Of a stretch of 64,000 nt of DNA, positions 43,962 to 54,567 are shown one piece after another. The notes under the pieces are model-generated. The model made no database searches and had not been told where the DNA came from. It saw nothing but the letters and a program-made list of their open reading frames with translations. This DNA is from Paroedura picta (lineage: Eukaryota > Chordata > Lepidosauria > Squamata > Gekkonidae). A program made the position numbers and the translations under genes. Every line of letters starts with the position of its first letter. Positions within the stretch are counted from its first letter, which is position 1. The stretch covers positions 42,132,941 to 42,196,940 of the forward strand of contig NC_135378.1 in NCBI RefSeq assembly GCF_049243985.1, given 5' to 3'.

Positions 43962-46922
43962 GTCAGTACCTACGGGGCCAGGCTGGGCGGGGGGAGGCGG
44001 GAGGGCGCCGGGCACCCATGGCCACCCCTTTCAGTCCCAGATGCCTGCCATGCACCAGGCCTGGCCAGCAGCCCGAGCCAGCCAAGGGGGAGTACCCAGA
44101 AGGAAGCCCCACCGGGTTCCCTCCCATGGACAGAATTCCGCCCACACACACCTTGCTTTCAGCCACATTGCACTGTCTGGACAAAACGCAATTCGGGTTC
44201 AGGCTGCGTTTTGCATGCCGGGCCTAGTAGGCACTCAGCCGTCCAAGCGGCAGATACTTCGGAGCGGGCATCATGATCCCCGACTTTGCAGGGACCGACT
44301 TCCGTGGAAATCTCTGTAGGCCAAAAAGCAAAATTTCCTGGGGAGGAAATCCTGTCGGTTTCCATAGGATCTTTGGGGTTTAGGGTGAGCGGCAGCGCAG
44401 AGTGGCTCTTTTCCCCAGTCAGTTTTCTGAAGGCAGCGACTTTGCACCCGCGTTTCAAGCACATTTACTTGGAGGCAAATACGATCTTTTCTACCGGGCA
44501 AAAGTCCCGCCTTAGGAGCTGGTTCCGGGCTATAGAGAGAGGGAGCTTTCTGTGTGGCTCCGTGCAAATGACTTATCTGGGTTGCGTTTTCCCACTCCAT
44601 GGCGGCTCCCTAGAGGTCTGCTCCCCTATGCCATTACTTGTGCTGAAAATTCTCTCTGGAGGAAGAGGCAGCTCCTGCAAGATGCCCATGTTTGTCTAAT
44701 TTAGGGGGCTGCACTCAATTTAAATCTGTGAAACCTCCTCAGACCTTCCTTCCCTAATTTTGTACACCGGACTGCTCTGCGGCTTGGTATAGAGACCCCT
44801 CCCCTGTAGAATGCACTGGTATCTTTCTGACTGGTTTAGGAGTGGCCCAAATTGTGGATTAAAGCCCTTAGCTGGGCAACGCAGGCCACCTTCTCTGGCA
44901 GAGATCTTACCATTCAACAGGTAAATTTCAGAGGGAGATCGACAGATTCTGAAAAATGTCTCTGGAACACAAAGCCCTGCAGATTGGTGGAAAAGGGAGG
45001 GCAAGAATTATGGATTGCGTCCGAGATGACTAGTTCAGATTTGCGGCCTTTATTGGTATTTTATGCTGGCCACAGCAACGCTAGGGTCCTATCTCGCCTG
45101 AGGGGTCCTCGATGAAACAGTCACTCAGTAAAGCCCCCTTGATTTTGCTGCAGTTTACTGACAACCATCTCCCCACTTTCTCGCTTGCCCTGATGCAGTT
45201 CGCTTTTGCCTCTGCTTCGAGACAGGGTGGAGGGTGGAAATGGTGCGACTTACTTGCAAGGTGTACCCTGAGGACCGTTTCCTTCCTGCATCAATAATTC
45301 ACAGCATCATTCCCTGTTGGTTTTGTGTACCCCAAAGATTGGTGCATAGAATAAAACAGCATTCGCTTGGAGGGAAAGGGGAGGGATGCTATAATCTCAG
45401 CCCGGGAGAGAGGGGCTAAATCCTGTGGTGCGGGCTCATGAAACACACATCCAGATAGGAATTCGTCTGAAATTTCAGGCTTGGAATCAGTTTGTCCTGA
45501 AGCAAGAGACCGTTAAGTGCGGCGCTGGGACTGGGCTCGGTGAGAGAACACAAATGAATTGGGTTAGAAAGCTTAGGGGGCGCAAGACAAATAATATCAG
45601 GAGGGCACCCCAGAGGATAAGATTCCAGTCCAGAAACGCATCAGGGAGCAACGAAAATGCCCCCAGTACAATCTTTGGAGGGTCTGTGCTCCCTTCTCCC
45701 AACATACACTATATAGAGTTGAGGCAGAAATGTACACCTACCTTTCTATTCCTAAAGAGGTTAATTTGGAATTTACTCTTTTGGGGTCCTGTTTTCAAGT
45801 CAAAGTGTTCAGGATTGGAGCCCATAAAAATTCCCAAAGATTCTCTCGCACCAGTTTTGTTTTGTTTTTTTACCCCTCACTTTAGGCTTTTCCCGCTTCG
45901 GGACTGGGAAGTCCTTTTTATCGAGCAGGAATAGCCTTCGGGAGGCCTACGGGCCGGAAATCTCCTCACGAATAATGCAAGAGCCTTGTGTTTGCAAAAA
46001 TATGGGAAATTGCTTAGCCACTTCCATTTATGCTGCCCAATCTGTGCAGCAGGCATGGATTAGATCAAGGGACAAGTTTCCTTCCCCAGGAGGCACAGTG
46101 GCAGTGCGCTGTACAGATGTGCAGGGAATGGGGGGGCATATCTCAGGCCCAGCCGTGATGGTGGTAGGGGTTCTTCGATGGTGCAGACCTTGCGTTCTTC
46201 CAGCCTCTGCATTGGAGAGAGAGGTCCCTCCGGCCCTGCGCCCCTGCTTGGGGAGGCAGGAACAAGAGGCCTTTTGCGTGCCCCCGGGGCAGGAGGGCTC
46301 TTATCCTGAGGATACTAGAAAGTAATCAAACGGCTTACCCCAGCACAGATCCTAGCAAGGGCATCACCATAAAAACTCTTCTGGGGAGGGGAAGGGAGCA
46401 AGCCCCATTGCAGAGACCTGAGCAGGATTCTATGTAGACCTACTTAGGGTGGGCTTCCGGGTGTGGATCCGACACTCTTGTTTGCGGATCAGGCAATTCC
46501 AAAAGCCGTTCAACCGGAGCTGTGTGTACCTCACAGTAAAGGCAGCCCGGACAGGCCGCTTTGCTTTCATTTGCACTTCACTTTCCCTCTGGTTTAGCGG
46601 CTTTGGTGGGTTTATCCTGTCTCCACGAAGGAGCCGGTTCTGCAGCCTGAAACGTGGCACCCCGCCCTGCCTGAAGGCTGCCAGTGAGAGCGCAACCCTC
46701 AGCAGAGCTACACACTTCTTGACCAACTGGCCTGGAGGTTTAAACGGTGAGAAGAGCCGGGCAACAAGACCTGCTCAGATCTCTCCCCGAGATGGCTGTT
46801 GTTGTCCCCCTGCCTCTGGGCGAAAGGTGCTGCGCGGGGGAGACCACTCAGACAGAGCCTCCCCCAGCCCTCCCAGGCCAGGAGATAACCCGGTGTCTCC
46901 CCTTCGCCTCCTCTCTCCGCAG
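43962..46922. other. HAND2 intron (2961 bp)
   Basis: It begins GTCAGT and ends with a pyrimidine-rich CCTCTCTCCGCAG. The phase is 0, since both flanking codons are whole. Human HAND2 also has one intron at this place (after KKEL, before NEILK). The intron is GC-rich at its start and free of recognised SINEs. A recurrent short motif (CACATTTACTTGGAGGCAAA) lies near 44459. Readings that run on from exon 1 into the intron are artefacts. Confidence 0.95.
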
Positions 46923-47021
46923 AACGAGATCTTGAAAAGCACCGTGAGCGGCAACGACAAGAAAACCAAAGGACGGACTGGCTGGCCGCAGCACGTGTGG
47001 GCTCTGGAGCTCAAGCAGTGA
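46923..47021 (+). CDS. HAND2: HAND2, coding exon 2 (residues 200-231 and stop)
   Basis: The acceptor CCGCAG is followed by AACGAGATCTTGAAAAGC, giving NEILKSTVSGNDKKTKGRTG and then WPQHVWALELKQ with TGA at 47019-47021. The C terminus matches vertebrate HAND2 nearly residue for residue; human has VSSNDKK where this has VSGNDKK. Joined to exon 1, the protein is 231 residues, against 217 in human. Every long frame that covers this exon in the genome reads into it from the intron, so the splice is required. I judge the gene intact. Confidence 0.97.
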   Translation, partial: NEILKSTVSGNDKKTKGRTGWPQHVWALELKQ

Positions 47022-47680
47022 GCGCCACCGGGCCTGGCCGAGAGGAGCCCGCTGAGGACTCAGAGCCTGCCCGCCTGCCCAGCGAAGGACGCCGCGGTGG
47101 TGGCGGTGTGGGGACCGCCTGGTTTATTTATGTGCAATTTCCCTCCCCTAATCTCCCTCTTTAAAATGTGGATCTTGGAAGGCAAGCATTCCGAAAGGGA
47201 ATAGATGAAGAGGAACACTCCAGCGTGGTAAGGGGTCGTGTGGTCTCCCTTGTTTTATCTATCTATTAACCCCCCCCCACCACCCGAATGTTGTTTTGTT
47301 TTGTTTGGAGAGAACACAGGGACAAGGAAACCAAATCCATATCTCTCAGCGTGGGGTGGGTGGGTGTGTGCGCACGTCTGTGAAGTCTCTCTTTGTCCCC
47401 TGCCCTCTTTGTTAAACGTGTGGGAAGGAAGCCCAGGACTCAGCAGTTTCCCCCTCCCCCCGTCCCCCAAGGCCTCGCTGCCTCGGTGGGGTCCGGACTA
47501 TTCCTCGTGGTCTTTCCGCAGTTGGAAAAGGTTTCCCACAGTTCCCTCTTAATGTGCACTTCGGTCCTTGAGGAAGCCAAAAAAAAAAAAAAATTAAAGT
47601 AAGAAAAGTACCTCGGAGTGGAGCTGGTATTTGGAAAGGTGTAAACGCTGTAACTATTCAAATAAACCACTGTGTGTGTT
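47022..47680 (+). other. HAND2 3' UTR (predicted)
   Basis: About 660 nt from the stop to the predicted cleavage point. It includes TGGTTTATTTATGTGCAATT soon after the stop, a CATTCC 6-mer at 47187-47192 matching the miR-1/206 seed core, a poly-C run near 47270, and an A-run at 47579-47592. Confidence 0.7.
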
Positions 47681-47690
47681 TTTTTACTAA
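47661..47690 (+). terminator. HAND2 polyadenylation signal
   Basis: AATAAA at 47661-47666 is followed within 10 nt by TGTGTGTGTTTTTTT, a GT/T-rich downstream element. This is the first canonical hexamer after the stop codon, so cleavage is expected near 47680. Confidence 0.75.
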
Positions 47691-48953
47691 ACGTCCATGC
47701 TCACTCGTCTGCCGCCCCAGAGGCCTTGTTGTGGCGCAGGCTCCGTGCAGAAGGACGTCGAGGGATTCCCTTCCCCCACACCGATGCCACAGAACAGGCC
47801 TGCTTCGGATGGCCTGTTCGTGGCCCAGGGGCTGCTATGGGGCCGAATGGGGAAGAGCTTTCCTGACCTCGCTGTGAGGAAGAGCGTGCGCAGGACAGAG
47901 ATTACGAGCTTCTTTTCTACAGAAAGAGGACCTGACCAAACCTAGGAAGAAAAAAATGAGGGCAAGATTATTTTTTTAGAAGGGGGGGAGGGCGGGATCC
48001 GGACTCTGATCCTAAGCATGTTTCCTCAGAAGTAGTTTGCAGCCGAAGGAAGAGACAGGACTGCCTTTGCTAAGGACATATTTATTGGTTTCTAATATGT
48101 AGTTATTTACCGGGACAGAAGTGCCGCACTGGGCCAATTCGGAAGCAGAGACTGCTTGGAGGGGGGAGGGGAGGGAGGTGCGTGGGTGTTTTCCCGGCGA
48201 GAAGATCTGTTTGTTTTTTGACTGAAGGGGGAAAATTTGCAAAAGGCTTTTTAAGAGGCTTCGGGAGCAACACATGTGCCACTGCGGAGGGGTGCGGATC
48301 CGGTTTTGTTGTGAGGGCTTTGGTCTCTTCTGCTCCCCCAAGCCAGCCGTGGTCTCCCTCTGGCCTTTCTCCTCACGATGGGCCAGGACGTGGCCTCGCC
48401 CTGGCAGGTAGCTTGGCTGGGGCCAGGCCAAGGAAGCCTTCGAGCCCCGTAGGTCGGCGGGATTAGGCAGGCAGGCAGGCATGATGGGGCCTCAAGCAGG
48501 AGATGGCCACAAAGCCGAGTATAGGGGGTGGGGGGGCTGCGGGGGCCGGCGAGCAGTAAGATTTACTATCAGAAGCGGTGTCCTTAATGTTCACTTTGTG
48601 GTTGGAGGAAAACTCTCCTGGGCCGCACTTTTCCCATTCCCGGCCACCAGCCCCTTTCTAATCCCGTCCTGGCAAGAGCTGGAGAACTGGACCCAATAAT
48701 GGTTCTAATGGGGGAAGAAGGTTTGGCTTCGGCCCCGGAACCACACGGCGGCCAAACAGCCACAGTTCTCCTCGAGGCGACTCCCACGCCCTGGGCTTGA
48801 CTCGCAGCCGCCTCCCGGCCACCTTTTCAAAGGCCCGCGGCCCGCTAAGCCCTGCCAGGCCATGCGGAAGCTGAGGGCAGGCGGTCCGGGGCGGGGAGGG
48901 GGCTTTTAGCCGGATTCTTCCTTCAGCGCAGTTCCAAGATCTTCTCCTCCGAA
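47691..48953. other. GC-rich 3' flank, no gene
   Basis: No supported gene. A short recurrent motif copy (GATCCTAAGCATGTTTCCTC) lies at 48006-48045. Mutually overlapping frames on both strands are not called. Confidence 0.4.
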
Positions 48954-49074
48954 TTTCACATATGTTGGATAATACATTTTCCTTTGCAGCTGGATCTCCC
49001 TGTGCAACATAGGAAATTGACTTGCAAACAACTGCTAAAGCACATTGAAAGTGTATTGTCCAAAGTGTGTGAAA
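48954..49074. mobile_element. hairpin MITE, copy 4
   Basis: Ends are a good inverted repeat: left TTTCACATATGTTGGATAAT and right, minus strand, TTTCACACACTTTGGACAAT. The centre GCAGCTGGATCTCCCTGTGC is shared with the copy at 30.23 kb. It sits about 1.3 kb past the HAND2 poly(A) signal. Confidence 0.8.
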
Positions 49075-49110
49075 TTATTCTCTGGCCTTAAAAAACATCA
49101 GCCCTGGAAC

Positions 49111-49151
49111 CAGCTCTGTGGTTTAGGATACAAACCTGTGGTTTAGGATAG
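49111..49151. repeat. short direct repeat
   Basis: TGTGGTTTAGGATA occurs twice with a 27-bp period. Confidence 0.8.
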
Positions 49152-50800
49152 GTCCTGCACTGAGCCGGACAGGAATGAAACTTCCTTTCCCCACCCCGTT
49201 CCACCCCCAGAAAGTTTGCCTGTGTCTTCGGTGTTTAAAAGAAAGGATTTGCCATGATTTTCTTCCAGCTCATGGGTTTACTCCTTCAGCCCCTCCCCGT
49301 CCAGGTAACTGGAAATCCACCTCGGCTGCCCCAGATGTCTCCACATGCTGCTCTCCTTTTAAGTGGTTTGCTCCCAACAGCCTCTAACAACGAGAGAGGG
49401 TCGATTTCCAGAGGCCCCTAAAAAGATAAGCAGAGGTCCTTTAGCCTGCTGGCCAGGCCTCCCGGACAATAGGAAGGTGGCGAGGTTACAACAACTGGGC
49501 CAGCCTTAGGGTCAGGCGGCTTGGGCGGCAGGGCTGCGTCGTGGAAAGAAACAGCGTCTTTCTTCTGCGGGTCACTCCTGCGCGCCCTGTGCCCCTGTGG
49601 CCGGTTCTGAGGCATGCTCGGGCCAGCAAAGGTCAAAGGCTTCAGGCTTGGAAACGGACCGAGCTGGCCGGCACCCCAACACGGCTGGCTTGTCCTTAGC
49701 CCCTCGGCCGGGGCCTGCTGTCCAGGGGCAGCTCTTTGGAAGATTCCGGAGGGAGGTTGCCTTCTTCTGAAGCGGAGCCCTGAGTAGCTTCGGAGCCAAC
49801 CAACCTTTGCAGACGAAGGGAGCGCCAACTCACGGAAGCTCATCGTCCCGGCAAAATGTTGAGGGTCTCTCAGAGGCTGCTGCCGCTTCCTCCTCCAGCA
49901 CACTGGGCGCTTCCCTCTGGGTTCTGAGAAAATCAGGACATTTTATTGCCCGTGCTTGTAGCATCTTTTAAAAAGTGGGATTAGGATATATGTGTTCCTA
50001 GCATCTTCTTTTTTCCTTTTCCGTTCTCTCATTCTCCCCCCCCCCCCCGCCCCCTTGCTCAAACTCTTTTTCTTTTTTTTTCGAAACTCCCATTTCTCAA
50101 ACTGCAGAACAGAAGTCTTTGCCTGGCTCAGTCCCACAGAGCCAGACGATCTTTCCCACCCTGTAGCTGCAGCTGCCCCTCAAAGTGCCTCTTCTGGGCT
50201 GCCAGGGCACTAGGTGCCCGGAGGCCTCCCTGCCAGAGACGGGAGCCGAAGGGTGCGTCTGAGACCCAGTTGCAGTACCGGCCCGGAAACGAATGGTGGA
50301 TTGAGCTGGGGGGAGGGGGTGCATGTATCGATGAGTAGTGCTTCTTGCATTTGTCAAAAATCCTAAAGGGTAAATGAGCAGACTGGGCAGGAGTCTGCCT
50401 TTCCCGAGGCTCAGTGCCGGCCACCTCTCAAGGGGGCAAGATTTGCTTGGCTGGGATCTGTTGCTGAGGGGATCTCAGTGGGGCTTGTTGGCAGCGGGGC
50501 TTTGAGGGGGTCTGTGAGATCCCAAGGTGGCAGGATCGTGCCAATGACCCACGCTGTCATCCACAGTCCCCTCCTGGCAAGAATAAATCTTCTTTTCAGT
50601 GAAGCCCGAATAGCCACCTAGGATGAGGCGCATTTCTATTACTCTTTCTCCCCGCTCCCCCAAGAGATCTTTTGGGCAAATGTTCTCTCTTGTGAGGGCA
50701 TGGGACCGTCCTTTGGCGGGGGATGGGTTGGGACTCAGAGTGGAGAGGGGAGGGGGGTCTCTTTTAATTGCTCGGTAATGGGACTGGGGCTATTTTCTCA
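49152..50800. other. GC-rich 3' flank, no gene
   Basis: No recognised gene, RNA or repeat family. A poly-C run lies near 50037-50048. Confidence 0.35.
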
Positions 50801-50910
50801 GGAGCAATCATTCCTGGAGCGCAATCGCAAGAGCCCTAGACAGGCCGGAGCCGACAAAAATGTAGCTTTTGACGTTAAAAGCTCAACGGGGAAGTGGGGC
50901 GGTGGAAGGT
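50800..50910. promoter_or_regulatory. candidate regulatory block with a palindrome
   Basis: The sequence AGCTTTT-GACGTT-AAAAGCT at 50864-50883 has perfect 7-bp arms around a CRE-like half site. It lies in repeat-free sequence with AGCAATCATTCCTGGAGCGC upstream. The role is unknown. Confidence 0.35.
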
Positions 50911-52833
50911 AAATTGATGGCCGATTGGGATGTCAGGAGCCCTGGCCCCAGATCGCCGGCCTGGAGCTGCACGCCTGATAAGCTCCGGCCGTGGCGCGCT
51001 CCTGCTGGGCCCTTCGGCCGCCTGCAGGCCGGGTGCGGGGAAGAGCCTGGCGAGGAAGAGACCGGCCCCTCTTCCCCCTGTCGCTCCAGAGTTCCTGCCG
51101 AGGTCACGCAGGCCAGAGCTCCCCCACCGCCCGTCCCTGTCCCCGGGAAAACCTCCCAGCAGCAAGCCAGGAGAGAGGAGGGGGAGCTGAGCCAAGGGCC
51201 ACCTCCCGGCCTCTGATCGCCTCCTCGGCTTGGCCTTGCTCTCGGGCTGGCGCTACCGGCTTGTCAGGCAATCAGGGACAGGGGAGGGAGCCCAGCCTCT
51301 GCTTAGCCTCTACCCAGCAGCCTGGGAAAAGGGGAAGTCGAAGCATGGGGCAGTAGGGGACTGCCCTCCTTGGGAGCCCCAGGTCGTAGCAGACTTCGGG
51401 GCAGTGGATCGGGCCCTCTGCGGCGGGTGGGCCCCTGTGCCTTGAACGGGGTGTTGCTGAGGACTTATTTAGAAGAGCCCACATGCTGCCTGGTGGGGCC
51501 TTTCCCTTCATGGACCCCAGTCGAGGGTGAGGTGCCACGGAGAGATTTCAAGGCATTTCCACCCGGGTGCGACTCCGGCACAAGCTCAGAGCTCAGAACC
51601 GGACCGGCCAGAACGGCCAGCTGCCTTGGGCTGGGTGGGAGTGGGGGCTGGAGCCCAAGGAAGGCGGCTTCAGTGTGGAACGGCGGGCCCCCTTCGTTGG
51701 CAGTAGCTTGGGTGGGGTCTGGACGCAGAAGTGTCATCAGAACCGACAGCATATTTTTAAAGGAACCCTTCGCATGTCACGGGCGTCTTGAGAGATGTGC
51801 AGACATAAATCATCAATAGGCTCTGTTTTTGGAACGGTGTTCTCATGCTCTTCAAAACTCTCCTTCTGGAGTGGAAACCTGAAAAGAATCGCATTTATCA
51901 AGCTGAAGTCACTTCTTCCTTATTCTTTTGTGGGGTGTGACGGGACTGCTGTGTGACCACGACAGGGAGGTGGGCTGTATTTTGGAAAGGGCTGCCTTTG
52001 GGGATGCTTGCAAGGTGAGGAAGATCCTGCCGCCGCTTTCCTGGAACTAAGCATCACAGGATTTCCTAAACTTGCCTAAGATCAGGGCTGACCATCTCCT
52101 GCTCTGCCACCCTAAATGCATTTCTGGCAGGAATGGAGGCTTCTGGGTTTTCATGGCATTTCTTTCTCAAAGAAGGAAATCTGGGAGACATTTGCACTGC
52201 AGCCCTAAGGCCGAGTTAAAGCCTCTTCAACCCTTTGGCCCCAATGGATTCCAAAGGGAGTGGCTCACTGTCTTTAGGGTTCCACTGCCAGGCTTCCATC
52301 TTCCAACCCTCTATTTTCAATGGGCAGCTCAAGCCAGGAGGAGGGAAAGGGGCCGGCAGGCATTCGGATCCTCAACACATTGCTTGGGAGGCCTTGCCTC
52401 TGATTTCAGCTCTACCCCTCCGCCCACTGAGTCCTCCTAACTCTTTCTTCCATTCAGCAGCACATGTAGAATTCAAAGTCGGCCTAGGGCAGGTATTCAG
52501 TGGGGAAGGGGCGTGATTCCTCAGAAGCGGAGTGTGCAAACGTATCTGGAACTTACTTCCAAAGAGTCGGTATTGGCGAGATGTGCCTGGAAATTTAGGT
52601 CTCTTTCAGATGTGCCGAGCACAATACGTTTAGCTGTGCAAATAGGAAGCAATGGAAACGGGGTCGATTATTCCAACGTCAGGGGCTGCAAAATAAATCA
52701 GGGCTTTTATTTGGCGGGGGGGGGATGCCCCGCTCCTCTGCTGCGGTTCTTTCAAATGCCTTTGGACATCCGTAGCCATGACGCGCAGGACTGTTTGTCT
52801 CCACCTTGTTGTTGTCCTCGGGAGAATTTCTAA
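50911..52833. other. GC-rich 3' flank, no gene
   Basis: Overlapping frames in 50869-51819 on both strands show the pattern of CpG-rich non-coding DNA. None matches a known protein. Confidence 0.4.
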
Positions 52834-53036
52834 GGTCAGACAACAAAAGTTGAGTCCCATGGCACCCTTAAGACCAACAAAGATTTATTCAAGGCGTGAG
52901 CTTTCGAGTGCAAGCACTCTTCCTCAGCCACAGACACATGCGTGCAAAAGCTCACTCCTTGGATAAATCTTGATGGTCTTAAAGGTGCCATGGGACTCAC
53001 CTTTTGTTGTGCTACTTCAGACCAACATGGCTAACC
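52834..53036. mobile_element. Penelope-like repeat in inverted arrangement with hammerhead core
   Basis: Two arms face each other: TTGAGTCCCATGGCACCCTT on the left and AAGGTGCCATGGGACTCACC on the right, each next to AAGACCAACAAAGATTTATT or TTGGATAAATCTTGATGGTC. On the minus strand the left arm gives CTGAGGA (52921-52927), stem AGAGTGC/GCACTC, then GAAA (52912-52915), a match to the CUGANGA...GAAA hammerhead core. GCTACTTCAGACCAACATGG at the right end is the usual flank. This fits the terminal repeats of Penelope-like elements. No reverse transcriptase remains here. Confidence 0.65.
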
Positions 53037-53059
53037 ACTTGAATCTAACGTCAGAGTTA

Positions 53060-53660
53060 CGGTTTAGGGGGGCGACCTCCTGGGTACAACGCGGCTGTGC
53101 GGTCTACGATCACCGTGCTTTTAGGGTGCCAATAGTCACTGTTGAGCGCCATGTAATTTCCTCTGCTGGAGTCCACGGGATTAAAGCCGGTTTTGCTTTG
53201 GCTGAATTGTGCCCGGTTATTTTCAGTATCTAAATCTCATCTGTCTATCACGTTTTATTCTTCCAAGGAGCTTAGTGTGAATTGCATGACTTTCCAAGAG
53301 ATTCACATTCCATGCCAGGTATTCTCTGTCCGGTGAAGTTAAAATATTTGGACTCCGCTCTGCTAGACTTTGCAGTTGCAGGGAAGCGGTTCTTACCCTC
53401 ATGTCCCAACCTACACAGACCGTCTTCCCGAATAGAGCTGTTTGGAGGAAGCGCCCTTCATTGCAAGGGGACCTTGTTTTCCACAAGCTGCAATGTTTGG
53501 TTGGCCTGGGCTACAAGGGCCCTATAAGCGCCAAATCACGTCGCTTTGCTCACTGCATCTGCCGACGTCAGAGTGGTCTATATTACAGTCACGTGTTTGT
53601 TGTCACTGCTACGGTCCTGATTAATATTATGTGGAAATAAATTTCCTGCTGATCTGGGGG
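53060..53660. promoter_or_regulatory. candidate conserved regulatory region
   Basis: Immediately after the Penelope-like repeat the sequence becomes repeat-free with dispersed CpGs. The densest part, 53511-53660, has TATAAGCGCCAAATCACGTC, TGCCGACGTCAGAGTGG, CAGTCACGTGTTTGTTGTCA and CCTGATTAATATTATGTGG. It holds a CACGTG E-box, CRE-like GACGTC and an ATTA core within 120 bp. Inferred enhancer only. Confidence 0.4.
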
Positions 53661-54516
53661 GAGGGGGGGTTACCCCCAAGTCAGTACGTGGACGACCAAA
53701 TTAAAATCCTTATTGAATTCAAGGGGCGGTTTGGGGATATTGAATTGCACCCAGGCCTATAAGGTTCCTGTTAAACTCTACAAACTTCTCCAGGAGTGCT
53801 CCCCCCCCCCCAATTGAACAAATGTAAGCAAAACATGTTTGTGGCTGAACTGCACATTAAGGCACACTCTCCTTTGTTGCAAGGTATCTTCCCCAGCACT
53901 GTCTGAACTGAGCAGAATGCCTGAAAAGCCGTTGTTTTTGCACGGAGTCGTCCCTTTTTATTCGCACTCCATGGCGGCCTCCAAGAAAGCTCGCTGGCCC
54001 GAAAGAAGGAGCCTTGGGCATCTCTTTTGTTTCAGAATCTAAATAGCTGCCATCGTCTTGTTAAACGGCTAGATAAGAAGGTTAGGTAGGAAAGGAAACG
54101 TTCTATTACTCTTCCCTGCATATTTGGAAAACAGCAGATGTGCATTAGGAACGAACAATAAAACTCTAGGAACAACTGGATCTTGCTCCAAGCACCAGGC
54201 CTGACCTTCCCGGTAGCTTTGCGAGGTTTTGAGAGAGCGGAGAGAGAAGGCGGCCTCACCCTCGCCCCCTCGCCCCCGCCTGTCCAATTTGCAGACGTTT
54301 CCTTCAGAAGCGGATAATGATCCTTAATCAGGCCTCTTCTTGAAGATGGCGTCAGGCTGTGGCTAGGAGCCATTTGGTGGTCCGTTTAGGCTGACCTTTG
54401 CCAGGCCAGCTGGGCTTCGACTTTGACTTCATGTGGCTTGAGCCAAGGGGAGGGGGGAGCTGTTAAGACTGATTTTGCAAAGCTAAACAGCCCTCCCTAC
54501 TACCCTACTACGCTGG
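53661..54516. other. 3' flank with a short candidate conserved block
   Basis: No gene. The part 54345-54430 (GTTTAGGCTGACCTTTGCCA, nuclear-receptor-like TGACCTTTG, then CTTTGACTTCATGTGGC) looks regulatory. A poly-C run lies near 53804. Confidence 0.3.
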
Positions 54517-54519
54517 TGC

Positions 54520-54565
<46 letters not shown>

Positions 54566-54567
54566 AT
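54517..54567. repeat. (TC)n(AC)n compound microsatellite
   Basis: Roughly twelve TC units followed by about thirteen CA units. Confidence 0.97.

Noticed and set aside
43633-44319. Long alternative + frames (228 and 149 codons) inside HAND2 exon 1 and the intron
   Set aside because: They overlap the clear HAND2 bHLH frame out of phase and are GC-rich shadows.
50869-51819. Several long overlapping frames downstream of HAND2
   Set aside because: Open on both strands with Pro/Arg/Gly-rich products typical of CpG-rich non-coding DNA.
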